Below are positions 50,635 through 62,898 of a stretch of 64,000 nucleotides of DNA, one piece after another; within the stretch, counting starts at the first letter, position 1; each line of letters starts with the position of its first letter. The notes beneath the pieces are model-generated. The model saw only the letters and a program-made list of their open reading frames with translations. It was not told the DNA's origin and did not search any database. Source of the DNA: Ptychodera flava (taxonomy: Eukaryota; Hemichordata; Enteropneusta; Ptychoderidae); NCBI RefSeq assembly GCF_041260155.1, contig NC_091933.1, positions 23,218,599 to 23,282,598 on the forward strand, in the 5' to 3' direction. The translations under genes and the position numbers were made by a program.

Positions 50635-53600
50635 TCATCTAGTACGAATCTGTTTAATCGGTTCATTCAATTGATCTCGCAATTTTTCGTACGCATAGGC
50701 TACTTTGAGCAACGTTGACTCGTCAAACTTCCTTCCAACCATCATCATGCTACAGGTAGTCCATCAGAAAAACCAGTATTAATGGTTAGGCTGGGTGGCC
50801 AGTCACGTTGTATGGAGCGGTGTTCGTAATCGTGTTTAGCCCAGTTTCAAAGATATCTGTAAAAGAAAATGGATTTCGTGTTCTTCGATTTATAGTTGAC
50901 TTAGAGAAGGAACCAGTGAAAGGTCTCTTGATAAAAGCTGTACATGGTTATCTTTCAAATAAAACAAAGGATGTACGCAAATACTCTTAGATCTCTGACA
51001 GTCTTTTGAAACTTTTAATAATTGCTATAAAAGAGCAATTCTGAATTTGCTTTCTGTTACCACAGCAAAGCACTATACATACTATATATGCTTTTCTATC
51101 AGTCAAAGACGTTTTAATTCCTTACTATAAAGGATCCGAACGACTAAAAACATTGCCTTTGAGGGTCGTGGGGCACTGAAAGGGAAATTGTTAGCGTTAG
51201 ATCTCTGACAGTCTTTTGAAACTTTTAATAATTGCTATAAAAGAGCAATTCTGAATTTGCTTTCTGTTACCACAGCAAAGCACTATACATACTATATATG
51301 CTTTTCTATCAGTCAAAGACGTTTTAATTCCTTACTATAAAGGATCCGAACGACTAAAAACATTGCCTTTGAGGGTCGTGGGGCACTGAAAGGGAAATTG
51401 TTAGCGTTGATATTTGGGTTTTTTGCACATACGTATGTGCCTGCTATGTGAAATTACTCGGTGTGTCGAATGAAAGGAAAACAATTAAATCAAACTGAAA
51501 AGTTTCTATTTGACTGACTGTACATCATTTCGTATAATTTAGAACCCCCTGAAGGTCAGACGTAAAACTAACAAGTACGGAGAACTACTGAGATTCGTCA
51601 TGCTGAGCAATGAAAGAAAAATCAGACAAGGCATCATAAAAACTATAACATTAATTTTACTCCGAATCCATCCTCATATGGGAAAAGTAAGTGCAATGTT
51701 CTAGCTAAATTTTACTTCAGTTATAATTTATCTAATACTTCAACTACCTGGAATTGTTATATCCTGAGTTGGCAACTTTGGAGCTTTGAATGGAATTGTT
51801 GGCATTACCAACACATCATAATCTTCAAAGGTCTTGTCAAAAGCTTTTGTCAAATCCAGAGAAATGTTCTGGGCTTTGGCGTAGAAATAGCCACCGTATT
51901 CCTGTTTCAAATAATCTCCAAACAGCAAGATCGCCTATTCAGCGAAGAAAACAGAGTGAATGTTGTAAGATCGTTAACCATTACGTATGCATAGGATAAA
52001 TTATATCATTCAATAATGCGGTTTCGTGCTCAGATTTCGTGAACCACACGATTCACATTAGAACTTTAACGCTTATTTGTAGCGAGAAAAGTCACTTATT
52101 GTTCTTTGATCACGTATGTAATCTTTAAACCGAACAGGTTGGACATCGATAATCACACTAAAAAACATTGCGCTTCAAATGGCCACTTTAATTATGTCGT
52201 GAAAGGTATTTCACAAACGGAAGGGTAAGACTCTGTTGCCCATAAATCAATGTAGCCACTGCAGTTTCAAGACATTTGCTAGGTTAAAAATTTCAAGATT
52301 TGCTGTTTTTCTTGATATAACAACTTGATTAATGTTGGTGCGACTTAATTTTGCCAGTAAAGCTACAACTGGTTTTTATCGTTCACAAAGCCGTTGTCTG
52401 TGATGGATTAATTGCATGACTCGGTAAGCTAGCAAGCACTCATACCTTCAAAATATGCGACATGTCATTGATTCTTGTTCGATATCCTCTGTGCAGTGCA
52501 TTGACCGTGCTAGATGGATAAAAACCTCGATACTGGGAACCAGCACCTAACAGAAAATGATACAGATGGAAGAAAAACAATGACAGGGTTCAAAACTCAC
52601 TATACATTCTACTAATAAGGTAATATGTGACTTTAGTCTAATGCTGTTAAAATAATTTCGTTCATATTACCTTTTGTGACCTAAACGAAAATTCTTTGCA
52701 ATTTTTTAAAGTAAGGTGCCACATTTTAGAGTCTGAAAAGTCTGACATCCAATTACATCAGCCTTTATAGAATTTTTAAAAATAAGTCTGTAATGTGTGA
52801 AAGATAGATCGTCCGGAACTGATAAGTGTTGTCTTAATATAAATATCATGACGGCCTGCCAAGGGACTTTTACAACTCACCACAACCTTTCATCATCATA
52901 TCAGCACCGCCTTCGAACGCAATCGCTGCAAACAGGGCATTTCCTGGAATATAGACACAGGTCAAGGAACTGTTGAAAACTTCTGTGAATGGTTTACGTG
53001 AGTCCGGTGAAAACTACAAGCACAAACTGATATACATTTTTCCGACGGCGCACCCGTTTGACCCCTGGTCGAAATCTGAAGGTAGCAAATACCTAACCGA
53101 CGTTTCCTCTCACGTATATAGTAGAGTAGTACAATTTTCCTGGTGACCAATGGGCAAAGTCCGATGCGAGAATACGTACACGGGCTTCGGTCCGCCGGAG
53201 GGTCGGTTCAAAGCCGCTTTATATCTTATATTTTTACCGTTTTAAAGTATATATTTCAAAGAATTATTTATATATACAATGGTTGATACAATGAAATTTA
53301 CTCAGGTAAATCTAGTTTTCTCACTAGCTTCTTTGTGTGACTGTCGATAAGAAAGTTGAATAGAATGGAAACGGTTGCATGCTTGCTTTTATTATAGGTT
53401 TGACATGGCACAAGAAGTGCGGCCCTATATATAAACCTTATGGCACACAAACGACTAGAAACATATCATTTATTTAAATAAAATGTTAAGTGAAATCTTT
53501 GAACCGTAAAATCAGAATAAATGTTATAAGGTAATGTATAATTACTAAAATTTACAATAATTGTTGCTTCATAAAAAGTTGATTGAGATTCGATAGAGCA

Positions 53601-56600
53601 TATTTACCAAGAGTGTGTTCCGGAATAGAAATTTCATCAACTTCAGCGCCGACGGTAGTCATCTGTAATGCCGCATTCTTCACCATGCGGTCGACATCTT
53701 CTTCCGAGTATTGCTGACCGAAACCTTCTTTTACTATGCCTACCCTAATGCCTGGTAATTTAGTCTCTAGCTACACATAGACGAAGAATGGTACACATAA
53801 AAGATTTAAAAATATAGAAGCGAATATATCTCTCTTGAGTAGCTACCACGTGTTATTTAATCTACATTAGATTGCAGCTAGAGTTTTATGTCGGAAGCGA
53901 GATGGTACATTTAGGGAAATGTTTGTTATAATCAAAACACCGTGATCTACTGTGCATGACATCAAACTCACTGAGTCTCCAGCTTTCATATCTGAAAAAA
54001 GACAGGTCGTTATTATGTCGAATAGCTAACCACTAGCTTTCGATCATTTTACTGTAAGTTTTGTTTTTGTCCCGATTGCATGATTAAAAAAATCCGAATG
54101 TTTCAAGAAATCCATCGCATAAAATTGCGTCATTCATGACATCAACACTACTATGATCAAATCATTATACTGACACGCGTTTTAGCAAAACATCTATTTT
54201 AAAGTAATGTAAGAAAGAAAAAATATTACAGCTTACCGCCGCTGTGTATTCATGCACTTCAAACTTTTCCGGCTGCCTTGGATCAAGACCATTGTCGTAT
54301 CCAGCAATCACCTGTGTGGGAAAATAGTTTACCGATTTCAGCAATCAGGGTTATATTTTACAACTGGGTAAATCAATGTTTATTAAACACTTTCCATCAC
54401 GAAGGGTGTTTGATTTGCATGGGATACGAGGTAACATTACAGTCTCCGGGGGCAACATTCAGAGAGGCACAGCACACAACAACTTGAAGTAATTTATTGT
54501 CAAAGTGTTTCCCGCTGAAGTCTTTACCAAAATACCGTCTCCCTGATCACTTTTGGTGTTTTATGAATTTCAATTTGGCAAATTTTCCGGCAAGTTCATC
54601 GTATCGCTCATAAAATTAGTGACCCACACCAGAAAACAAGCGCAAACATTCCATGACCCTTGAAATATGCTTCAGAAAGCGACGTTAACCAACAAAAGCG
54701 CTTGACCTTTGTATTTTTTTCTTCTTGACAGTAACATCACACAAACCAACCTCTAGCATTAAAGCTGCGTCGTAGACGTTCTTCGTAATAGGTCCTGTGT
54801 GATCAAGGGTGAGTTCAATGGGGAGGATTCCAGTGTACGGTACCAACCCAAAGGTTGGTTTCAAAGCGACCACACCACACCATGTAGATGGTTCTCGCAC
54901 AGAACCACCTTGATCACCTCCGATGGCCATGTCAACATCACCACTGGCGATCTGTACAAGGACAATGTTACATTGTTTGCAAAAATAATTCAGTCACCCA
55001 AACTTTGCATTTCACTGGCCGCTTTTGCTGTGGCACACAGCGTGAAACAGAAAAGGACCATTACACGAATTGTTCACAGGTCAAAATTTACTTCAAATGA
55101 AATACTAATTTGAGGATTGTTATTTTCATAGCAAAATACTCCAATAAATTCCTAGGAACATAATGTGTGCAACAAATTTTCTTTCCATGGATCATGTTCT
55201 CAGAGGACGTCTCCCACTCGAAACAACAGACATATGAGTATTTTTTATGGCTGCAATCAAAGGAGCCCGCAATTCATGCGCACGTCTCAATTAAAGCGTC
55301 TTCCTCTGAGCTGGCTTTCATTTCTCTGCCTGTTTAGGGTATGAAATATTGCCCATCTTAAATAAAACAATAATGACTGGTCGGAATACGATCTGTTGGT
55401 AACATTCCTCCCATAGGAATTTCGTTTTCACGCCAAAACAAACAAACAAATGCGGACGCATAAACATTTCGAGTCTTTTTTTTCAACGACTTTGATGGCA
55501 ATTGTCATATTCTAAAAGCACTAGACAGCGAAACACTTGATCTGGAGAATGTAAACTTTTATAGCTTTCTCGGAAAAAACAACATTTTCTTTGTATTCCC
55601 GTTTTTTTCTTCGTTTCAGGATTTCTACACCTACCAAGGCACTACTGCCACTGCTAGATCCACCAGCACTGTGATCTGTCTTATATGGATTTCTGATGGC
55701 GCCCTTCACACATGTGAAGCTATTTCCTGAGAAAACAGGTCTTCGGCACTTGTTTTACCAATTATATGGCCACCTATAGAAAACAAGTGATATTTAAAAT
55801 TGGTTTGGTAATTGGTTTCTTAATTCGTGTTAGAAGATGCAAGTGCATGGCCCCAGGGCTACACTTATTACCGCCAGGTTACAATCACAATCGCTTGATT
55901 TTAGGTATATGGCGAAGGCCCCTGCAACCAGAAACAGGGCTAATAGGAGTCTTTACCGAATTCATTACCACAAGCGACTGTCGTTACAATGGGTGATTAC
56001 ATAGTTTATCCTCCAGGAGCATGTGAAAATTGCAAAACAAAAATTATGTGACTTTGACTCGGTCATTTTAACTTGGGAAGGCATTTCCTCGGCATGTTTG
56101 TGCATTCCTTGGAAACTGAAGATCCACCTACCTGCATCCAGAATTCTTGTAACGATAGTAGCGTCAAATTCTGGTACATAACCCTCTAAGATATAACTTC
56201 CATTCATCATAGGAACACCAGCCACTGGGATATTGTCCTTGATGGCTATGGTCTTGCCTGCTAATTTGCCTGTATCTGCACCCTTTATGTCACATCTCCA
56301 ATACCTGAAATCCGATGACCTATGACATACTAACAAAGGTTTTGCGACAACTAGAACTGAAAATAAGGAATACCTTGTGACGGATAAAATCCATAATTAA
56401 TGCGTTAATGTCAACTCCTGACCTGAAATCTGTCCTGGTATATCTACTCGTTGTTATGGAAATGACTGCATTACATATTTCACACACAAACAGATATCTT
56501 TACCAGGCATTGAGTTTGTTTTCTTCAGGTCTTGGTCTGTAACCAGGTGTTCGTGGATACTTGACGGGAGGTAGCGGTTCAGGCAGGCTATCTACGACGT

Positions 56601-57731
56601 CAAAAGCCTTGCATGAAGATGCCATGAAGTCTGTCACAACGGGAAATATTCTAGTGAGTATATTCAGTAAATAAATTTATTTTAAGATCTAGCAATCCAT
56701 AAAGAATTAGTGAGAGGAACTCAATTTCCAAATTAACGCTTTGCGACAATTGTGGCCATCAAAGGATATGCCAGTATTTTTTATTCATTACAAGTCCTGA
56801 TGGTATACTTGCATTGAGCACTGTCTCCCAGTCTGTGGATTGCAATCGAAACTTGATTTACAACATCATTCAATCAACATTTCAGTTGTGCGTCTTTTTC
56901 AATCATCTTGGGACTGACTGGATATATTTTTTTCGAAGTAGTATCTATATCAAAACTTTTACCCCGGTATTGAAGTAATTCGTCTGCGGTGGCATCCATA
57001 TTGAACTTATCCGCGATTTTCATCAGCTTACTGACAGTTGGAACACGTACGGCTGGAGCTTTGTAAATATCTGAAAGTTGAGTAAAATGACTTTTAGGCC
57101 TATTCAGTTTGGGCAGACGATTCCACCCACGAGCAGTCGATTCATAACCTTTGGGTTGAGGTGAAAGGCAACGATAATTTAAGTTTTTAATGAGAGAAAT
57201 ACAGACTTATAGGCTAGGGATATGGTTCCCTGATAGCTATATCTGTAATGTGACCTTGAGCGAAGGTATATCTTTTCAGGGTTTTATCCCCTGCCTATTA
57301 CTTGGTGTGCAAAAAAGATTAATAGAGTGGCACGAGTCTGTAACGACCAATGAAAAGCCCCTCAAAATTGGCACAAGGTTATTTTAACCTTTGACGGGCG
57401 AACGAGAAAATATGGTAATCCTACTTGTACATCCCCCGAATATCAAAGGGTCATGAGCCGACATCTGTAGGCCTACATGTACTCTGATGGATACGTATGC
57501 ACGGTTCCTCTATCCTCTATAGATTGAATGTGGTATGTACGACGTAATCAGTACCAATTACGTGTTACTACTAACATAGGCTTAAATAATAATATTAATA
57601 TGGTACATACCGTCTGTAGCCGATGTCTCACCTTGTTGACCCACATTCGAGGGCGTACTGCAGCACCTGGCATATATTGGTGTTATTGACATCTGCAGGC
57701 TTGTACGGCCTTGTTGTAAAAGTCGTATCAT
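50635..57731 (-). pseudogene. amidase-signature copy E (12 exons, three apparent 1-base deletions), mitochondrial-type N-terminus
   Basis: Exons 1-12: 57611-57731, 56963-57070, 56504-56630, 56132-56304, 55635-55773, 54751-54951, 54237-54311, 53608-53770, 52881-52943, 52446-52546, 51748-51934, 50635-50856. All borders and phases equal those of D. The N-terminus MIRLLQQGRTSLQMSITPIY is a plausible mitochondrial presequence. The triad positions remain ([26 protein letters not shown]). Exon 5 is 139 instead of 140 bases, shifting the frame before the cis-Ser. Exon 12 lacks one base in the GHPALTI region and one in [18 protein letters not shown] has Ala for the usual Gly. If the three gaps are sequence errors, E is a full gene of about 550 aa; if real, it is a young pseudogene. 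Confidence 0.8.
50987..51408. repeat. exact 210-bp tandem duplication in the last intron of copy E
   Basis: ttagatctctgacagtcttt and the following 190 bases occur at 50987 and again at 51197 with no difference seen by eye. Either very recent or an assembly stutter. Confidence 0.9.
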
Positions 57732-57733
57732 TT

Positions 57734-58412
57734 CTGCGAGAGATATGAAATTCACAAAATGTTATTTTGTATCAAAAGAGATGCTGAACATCGAGTGACA
57801 CACGTCCTACCTCACGTAAAGGATTGCTTGTATACAATACTGTACATGTTATACGCCGATCACGTGGTGTCCGTTTGAACGTAAAGCTTCAGCTTATATC
57901 CTGCCCTTGTACGTATACTAATGCGATTGATGTCAAGAATGATTATTGTTTTATCAGAAATTAGGATACTCTCTCTAACGTCGTTGAATACCTGGTATAA
58001 TACTCAAAATATATACACAAACAAGACCGGAAATGAGTTCCAGGGACATGTGTAGGTTATAGGTCATATTTTATAACTTATGTATGCCGTTCTCAGTCGT
58101 CTGAAATACAGCATTATTCGATTGTAAAACCAAGCCAGACGGGTACATGCAGTGTTAGAAGGAAACAGAACGGGTGCCACAATACCATAAACATTTTATA
58201 TGTACATACTTGTAGCTTCGAGAAGTCTGGTCCTTACCGACCGCACCGCCAAAGTGAGCTTAGCAGTGTTTACCTGACCGTGCTCGTTCAGGGTCCTCGT
58301 CTTTGCTGATATGCATGTGAATATCATGCAGTCACTAAGTCCAACGTCACTTGGTCCAGGATACGAATTCTTTAGTCGTGCCGTCCCCGCTCATCTGCAG
58401 CATACATGCCCA
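57734..58412. other. upstream region of copy E
   Basis: An acceptor (tctcgcag) ends two bases before the ATG of E, so a leader exon should lie here or further right. It was not identified. No other coding signal seen. Confidence 0.4.
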
Positions 58413-58449
58413 TATGATCACATATGATCACATATGATCACATATGATA

Positions 58450-58496
<47 letters not shown>
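58405..58496. repeat. gatcacatat repeats followed by (TA)n
   Basis: About four copies of the 10-mer gatcacatat (58413-58447), then about 45 bases of TA directly before the Penelope-like coding remnant. Confidence 0.9.
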
Positions 58497-58498
<2 letters not shown>

Positions 58499-59000
58499 TC
58501 AATACATCACAGTTCCAAAGCACGGTCAACAAGAAAACATACACAATCAGAAATGCCATCAGCTGCAACAGCAAAAACGTCGCATACCTCCTCACATGCC
58601 AACGCTGCCATAAACAATATGTCGGGGAAACTAAAACATCTCTCAAACTTCGTTTCAATAACCACCTCTCCTCAGTGCGTCAGAAACAAGATACCCCGGT
58701 CGCCATACATTTTAATTCTGATCAACACGTGCACAGTACTGATATTTCAGTAATTGGCATCATACAAGTCAATAAACAGGATGACAAACTACGCAAACAT
58801 TTAGAATCACAATGGATCAAAAAAATTGACACACTGTCTCCAGCTGGCCTAAATATTCGCCCAAAATTTACATAGCCTCTAACAGCGCCCCCACATACCA
58901 GCTTTTGAGTATTTAAAGGGACCCCCTGGACTTCAGCGCGCCAATTTCCAGCTCTCGGCGTAGGTCCAGACAGTTTTGACCGTACTCACAACCTCGAGGT

Positions 59001-59196
59001 TAGTCTCTCTCCTGTCATTTATGTACATTTTGAGATTTTCAGATACTTGTAACTCAACATTGCTCGTTTTCCTTTACAATTCAACCATTGTAATTTTTTA
59101 GTCTCTCTCCTGTCATTCATGTACATTTTCAGATTTTCACAGACTTATAACTCTACATTGCTCGTTTTCCTACACAATTCAACCATGTAATTTTCA
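59001..59196. repeat. two tandem units of about 98 bp in the Penelope-like 3' region
   Basis: Both units contain gtctctctcctgtcattyat, gtacatttt, aacattgctcgttttcc or tacattgctcgttttcc, and acaattcaacca. A few mismatches. Confidence 0.8.
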
Positions 59197-59224
59197 TGTT
59201 CGTACTTTTTATTGTAGAAAACAC

Positions 59225-59262
59225 CTGAAGAAGCTCTAAATTTAGAGCGAAACGTTGTGTTT
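59225..59262 (+). ncRNA. hammerhead-ribozyme-like motif (degenerate)
   Basis: CTGAAGA (CUGANGA core), a perfectly self-complementary GCTCTAAATTTAGAGC as stem II, then GAAAC. Outer AAACAC and GTGTTT can pair. The base expected at the cleavage position is G and one extra A precedes stem II, so activity is doubtful. Penelope-like elements are known to carry hammerhead motifs. Confidence 0.3.
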
Positions 59263-59356
59263 GAGGTATAATAAATACGTTTGGAACCTAACAAACAGGT
59301 GTGGAGTGTGTGTCAACCCAAGTTTCTTCTATCTTCACCCACTCCACGCTCCACCA

Positions 59357-59974
59357 CAGGGGACTCGTGCTTGTTGTTTATTTGTGTCTGTTTGTTTGTG
59401 TGTATGTGTTTGTGTTTGTTTATTTGTTATTTTTAATAAAACAACAGCGAAAAGCTGTTTTGTGAATATTTGTCAATAAAGAGCAGTTTATTTATTTATT
59501 TGTTTGTTTATTTATTTATTTGTTTGTTTGTTAATACGTATTTCCGATGGTTAGGGTTAGGGTGTTTGTTTGTTGATACGTATTTCCGATGGTTAGGGTT
59601 AGGGTTAGGCTTAAGCTAGGGTTAGGGTTAGAGTTGGGTTAGACTTATTCACTCCCTCTATATACTCAAAGAGGGAGTGAATAAGTCTAACCCAACCCTA
59701 ACCCTAACCCTAACTTAAGCCTAAGCCTAACCCTAACCATCGGAAATACGTATCAACAAACAAACACCCTAACACTAACCATCGGAAATACGTATTAACA
59801 AACAAACAAACAAATAAATAAACAAACAAACAAATAAATAAATAAACTGCTCTTTATTGACAAATATTCACAAAACAGCTTTTCGCTGTTGTTTTATTAA
59901 AAATAACAAATAAACAAACACAAACACATACACACAAACAAACAGACACAAATGAACTACAAGCACGAGTCCCC
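59357..59974. repeat. fold-back of two arms of about 300 bp carrying TTAGGG-type repeats
   Basis: Left arm 59357-59658 and right arm 59671-59974 are near-perfect inverses around a 12-base loop (tatatactcaaa). Both arms contain short runs of ttaggg / ccctaa near the centre, a repeated tacgtatttccgatggttag word, and (TTTG)n / (TTTA)n runs further out. No coding frame. Confidence 0.85.
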
Positions 59975-60013
59975 AGTGGCTCCACTGGGGATCACCTGAA
60001 TTCCTACAGTTTC

Positions 60014-60118
<105 letters not shown>

Positions 60119-60884
60119 CACAGAATACTTCAAGTACAAAGTAATGAAATCTATTACTTAAGTTTCATGCATCTTGCAATCCTCAGATAGAGTGAAAGGA
60201 TTACTAGCTCGACACTCTTACATAGGCCCTATATGATTGGGACGAACCATTCTATTTGTAGGTAGTGTTAAAATTCGATAAATAATATTTGTTTTGTGGC
60301 GACATTTTGAAATCAACTCAGAGCGTTTGTTTAACAGTGTAGATTTGTCAGCATTGATAATGTGCAGTTTTTCTGATATACAAAGATTACATCGCTTGTT
60401 CATGTTAGAGTAGCTCAATGCTTTATCAATGATTGACCATGAAATGTCAAAGTCTTGTCCCTTATTTCTTAAGTTCCATACATATTTTGATAACTCGGTG
60501 TCGTTTTTGTATCTCTCGTTGCGGAACGATTTCATGTGATTAGTGTAGCGCGTCTTGAAGGTGTTATCAGTGAAGGAGTTATCATTGATAAAGCATTGAG
60601 TTACTCTCACATGAACAAGCGATGTAATCTTTGTATATCAGAAAAGCTGCACATTATCAATGCTGACAAATCTACACTGTTAAACAAACGCTCTGAGTTG
60701 ATTTCAAAATGTCGCCACAAAACAAATATTATTTATCGAATTTTAACACTACCTACAAATAGAATGGTTCGTCCCAATCATATATGTAAGAGTGTCGAGC
60801 TAGTAATCCTTTCACTCTATCTGAGGATTGCAAGATGCATGAAACTTAGGTAATAGATTTCATTACTTTGTACTTGAAGTAATC
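60119..60884. mobile_element. Penelope-like C-terminal fragments in inverted (head-to-head) pair
   Basis: The minus strand 60218-60610 reads NTFKTRYTNHMKSFRNERYK, NDTELSKYVWNLRNKG, KRCNLCISEKLHIINADK, then STLLNKRSELISKCRHK: the end of a GIY-YIG-type Penelope-like protein. The plus strand about 60585-60780 repeats the last part of the same protein (KRCNLCISEKLHII...). The two arms (60119 to about 60434 and about 60584-60884) are near-identical inverses about 150 bp apart. The repeat word acttcaagtacaaag appears again twice at 61015-61065. Confidence 0.75.
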
Positions 60885-60962
60885 TGTGTATTTATTTATT
60901 TATCTATAACGCTCTGCTTTTGCATTGAGCACTGTAATTTCCCACGAGGACATCTGTATTCT

Positions 60963-60965
<3 letters not shown>

Positions 60966-61002
<37 letters not shown>
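60966..61002. repeat. (TA)n microsatellite
   Basis: About 36 bases of TA followed by further Penelope-terminal words (taacacaaattacttcaagt). Confidence 0.95.
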
Positions 61003-61005
<3 letters not shown>

Positions 61006-61530
61006 ACACAAATTACTTCAAGTACAAAGCATATATAAAATAACACAAATTGCTTCAAGTACAAAGCAAAGACAGCTTTTATATTTGCAGTAAAGTTGCC
61101 CAGAGATGACAATAGTTGGATATGTGGAAATTGTCCAGAAATATACGCGAGACAAAGCGGTACAAGCGACTGGCGATAGTCTAACCCTTCATGACCATGA
61201 CCAGTACTGTTAGAGTAGTACTGAAAATAGGAAATACCTTGTGACGTATAAAATCCATAATTCATTTCGTTTCCACATTGCTGACATTACACAGTGCTTA
61301 ATTTTTGGCAAATAAATATTCTCCATTGATGACGACATATTCTAAATTGATTTGCATATTCAAACAATGCTAGTGAATACACTTTGCATAAATGAATACA
61401 ATTATTCAGGAAATTGAGCGTTAGATTGTCTACGTACGAGTACGAAGTTCCAGAAGCAGCATGCTGATGAATTCATCCACATGACAGCCTGAAGAAGGCC
61501 TAATATGAACAAAATGTTCAATTTTTAATC
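61003..61530. mobile_element. further Penelope-like terminal debris
   Basis: Two copies of acacaaatt(a/g)cttcaagtacaaagc at about 61008 and 61040. Near 61487 a cctgaagaaggcctaatatg...aaaatgttc word resembles a Penelope terminus. No coding frame kept. Confidence 0.4.
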
Positions 61531-62898
61531 TTTGGTTTAAATGTTTGTCACAGTTTTCAATCTTACATCACCCTGTTTCATGGAATGGGTTTGACACATA
61601 TATGCTAAAATAAAAAACATGGAATTAAAAATGCATGTTTTTATCTTATTTCAAAGGTACTGTCCTTCCTTTTTTACAGGCGGCTGTTCGAAGATATACC
61701 AATATTTATTGATCCAAGTCTTCCCTCCTATCATCTTTGGAAGGGACGAGCAAACATGGGAATAATCAGCATAGTAATCATTGTTGTACGATGTATAGTC
61801 TTACATGTTCTCCAGTGCCTGATTTAATTGACAATTGACATTGGAAATTTTATCTGACAATTTTTTGCAGAAGTAATCCTGAATTATTTCCTTCAAAAGT
61901 GGCATGATGCAGTCAAGACTGATTCTCTCTTTTATACAGGCCTTTAATAAACTTCCTCAGACACAAATAGATATTTTTGTACATACTTCTTTTATTTTGA
62001 AATAAAACTCAGCAATTTTTCCATACTGAAGAAAATGTTATTAGTCACATTTTAAGGTGTATCATCTCAATAATCAGTGAGTTTGACGTTGTAGTTGAAT
62101 GTAATTCCATTCACAAAAATAGTGTGTCTCTTTCATTGTCATTTTCAACAGCAAGTTCCCTCTTGTTCTACATATTTGGCTGCAACGAACAAATAGCAAA
62201 GTATGTTTCCTATCATTCGTTTTCAATTTTGCAGATTTGCGGGCATAACAAGTAGCGGAAATTAAGCCAAATCAAGGACATGATGATTGAATTTAAAGTA
62301 ACCGTATGCATATTGATTGTAATTTTTAATTTTTTCAAAATGTGCATTGGTTCCGCATGACTTCACATATGTATATCATGAGAAGCCGTGTAAGACATAC
62401 TCGACTAATCACTGAGCTAGGTCGTCTTTTGTTTTTAAAAACATATTGTTACCTGCTTCTAGCAGATTCTCAAAGACAAGAAGAAACAGCAACCTGGACG
62501 GCCTATCTGACTGTCGTCATCTTAGCGCTTACCAAAAGTTAAGTTCAAAACATTAGTGCAGCTGACAGTACTATAAGCATTAATTGCTCATTCAAGCAGT
62601 TACTTGGTTACTTTATTGACATTTTAAAGAACACTGAAATGTCTTTGAATATTGTCAGAGCGAAAATCCACGTAGCCACTGCCATGCACCCAGAAGCAAT
62701 GTCCATACAAAAAATCGAATAGCCTAGGAATCCTATGTAGTCCTTACAAGAGGACCCGAGGGACTCCTATCGGACGAAGTCTCCCAAAAAGTCCATTGGA
62801 CAAGCTCATTTATGTTGTGCCATTTCAGCGATAATTTTGATCAATTAGTCTCATAGTAAAACTGTGTTCAAAAGTTCGTATGCGCAAATTTCAGTTGT
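61531..62898. other. gene-free interval before copy F
   Basis: AT-rich sequence, no supported exon or repeat. Confidence 0.5.

Larger units (their letters stand above)
58498..59275 (+). mobile_element. Penelope-like retroelement, 3' part with GIY-YIG endonuclease domain
   Basis: A frame to 58875 encodes the C-terminal endonuclease domain: NSKNVAYLLTCQRCHKQYVG, ETKTSLKLRFNNH, then HLESQWIKKIDTLSPAGLN. YLL..YVG is the GIY..YIG pair, with the following Arg and His-type positions. No reverse-transcriptase part is present, so it is 5'-truncated directly after (TA)n. The 3' untranslated part holds two tandem units of about 98 bp (59001 and 59100, gtctctctcctgtcatt...) and ends with CCTGAAGAAGC...GCGAAACGTT, a motif common at Penelope-like termini, near 59225-59256. 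Confidence 0.75.

Noticed and set aside
54799-55113. Plus-strand open frame of 104 codons
   Set aside because: It is antisense to amidase E exon 6 and its flank, with no recognisable motifs.
14580-57731. Assignment as mitochondrial GatA (glutamyl-tRNA amidotransferase subunit A) or FAAH
   Set aside because: The motifs [11 protein letters not shown], [13 protein letters not shown] and IDHTGPIT and the C-terminal half fit bacterial acylamidases better, and GatA is normally single-copy. The equal triad numbering of D and FAAH is coincidence.
58428-58658. Minus-strand frame with poly-(YI) tail
   Set aside because: It is a translation of the (TA)n tract and the antisense of the Penelope-like domain. 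Similar frames at 45880-46095 and 60900-61265 are rejected for the same reason.
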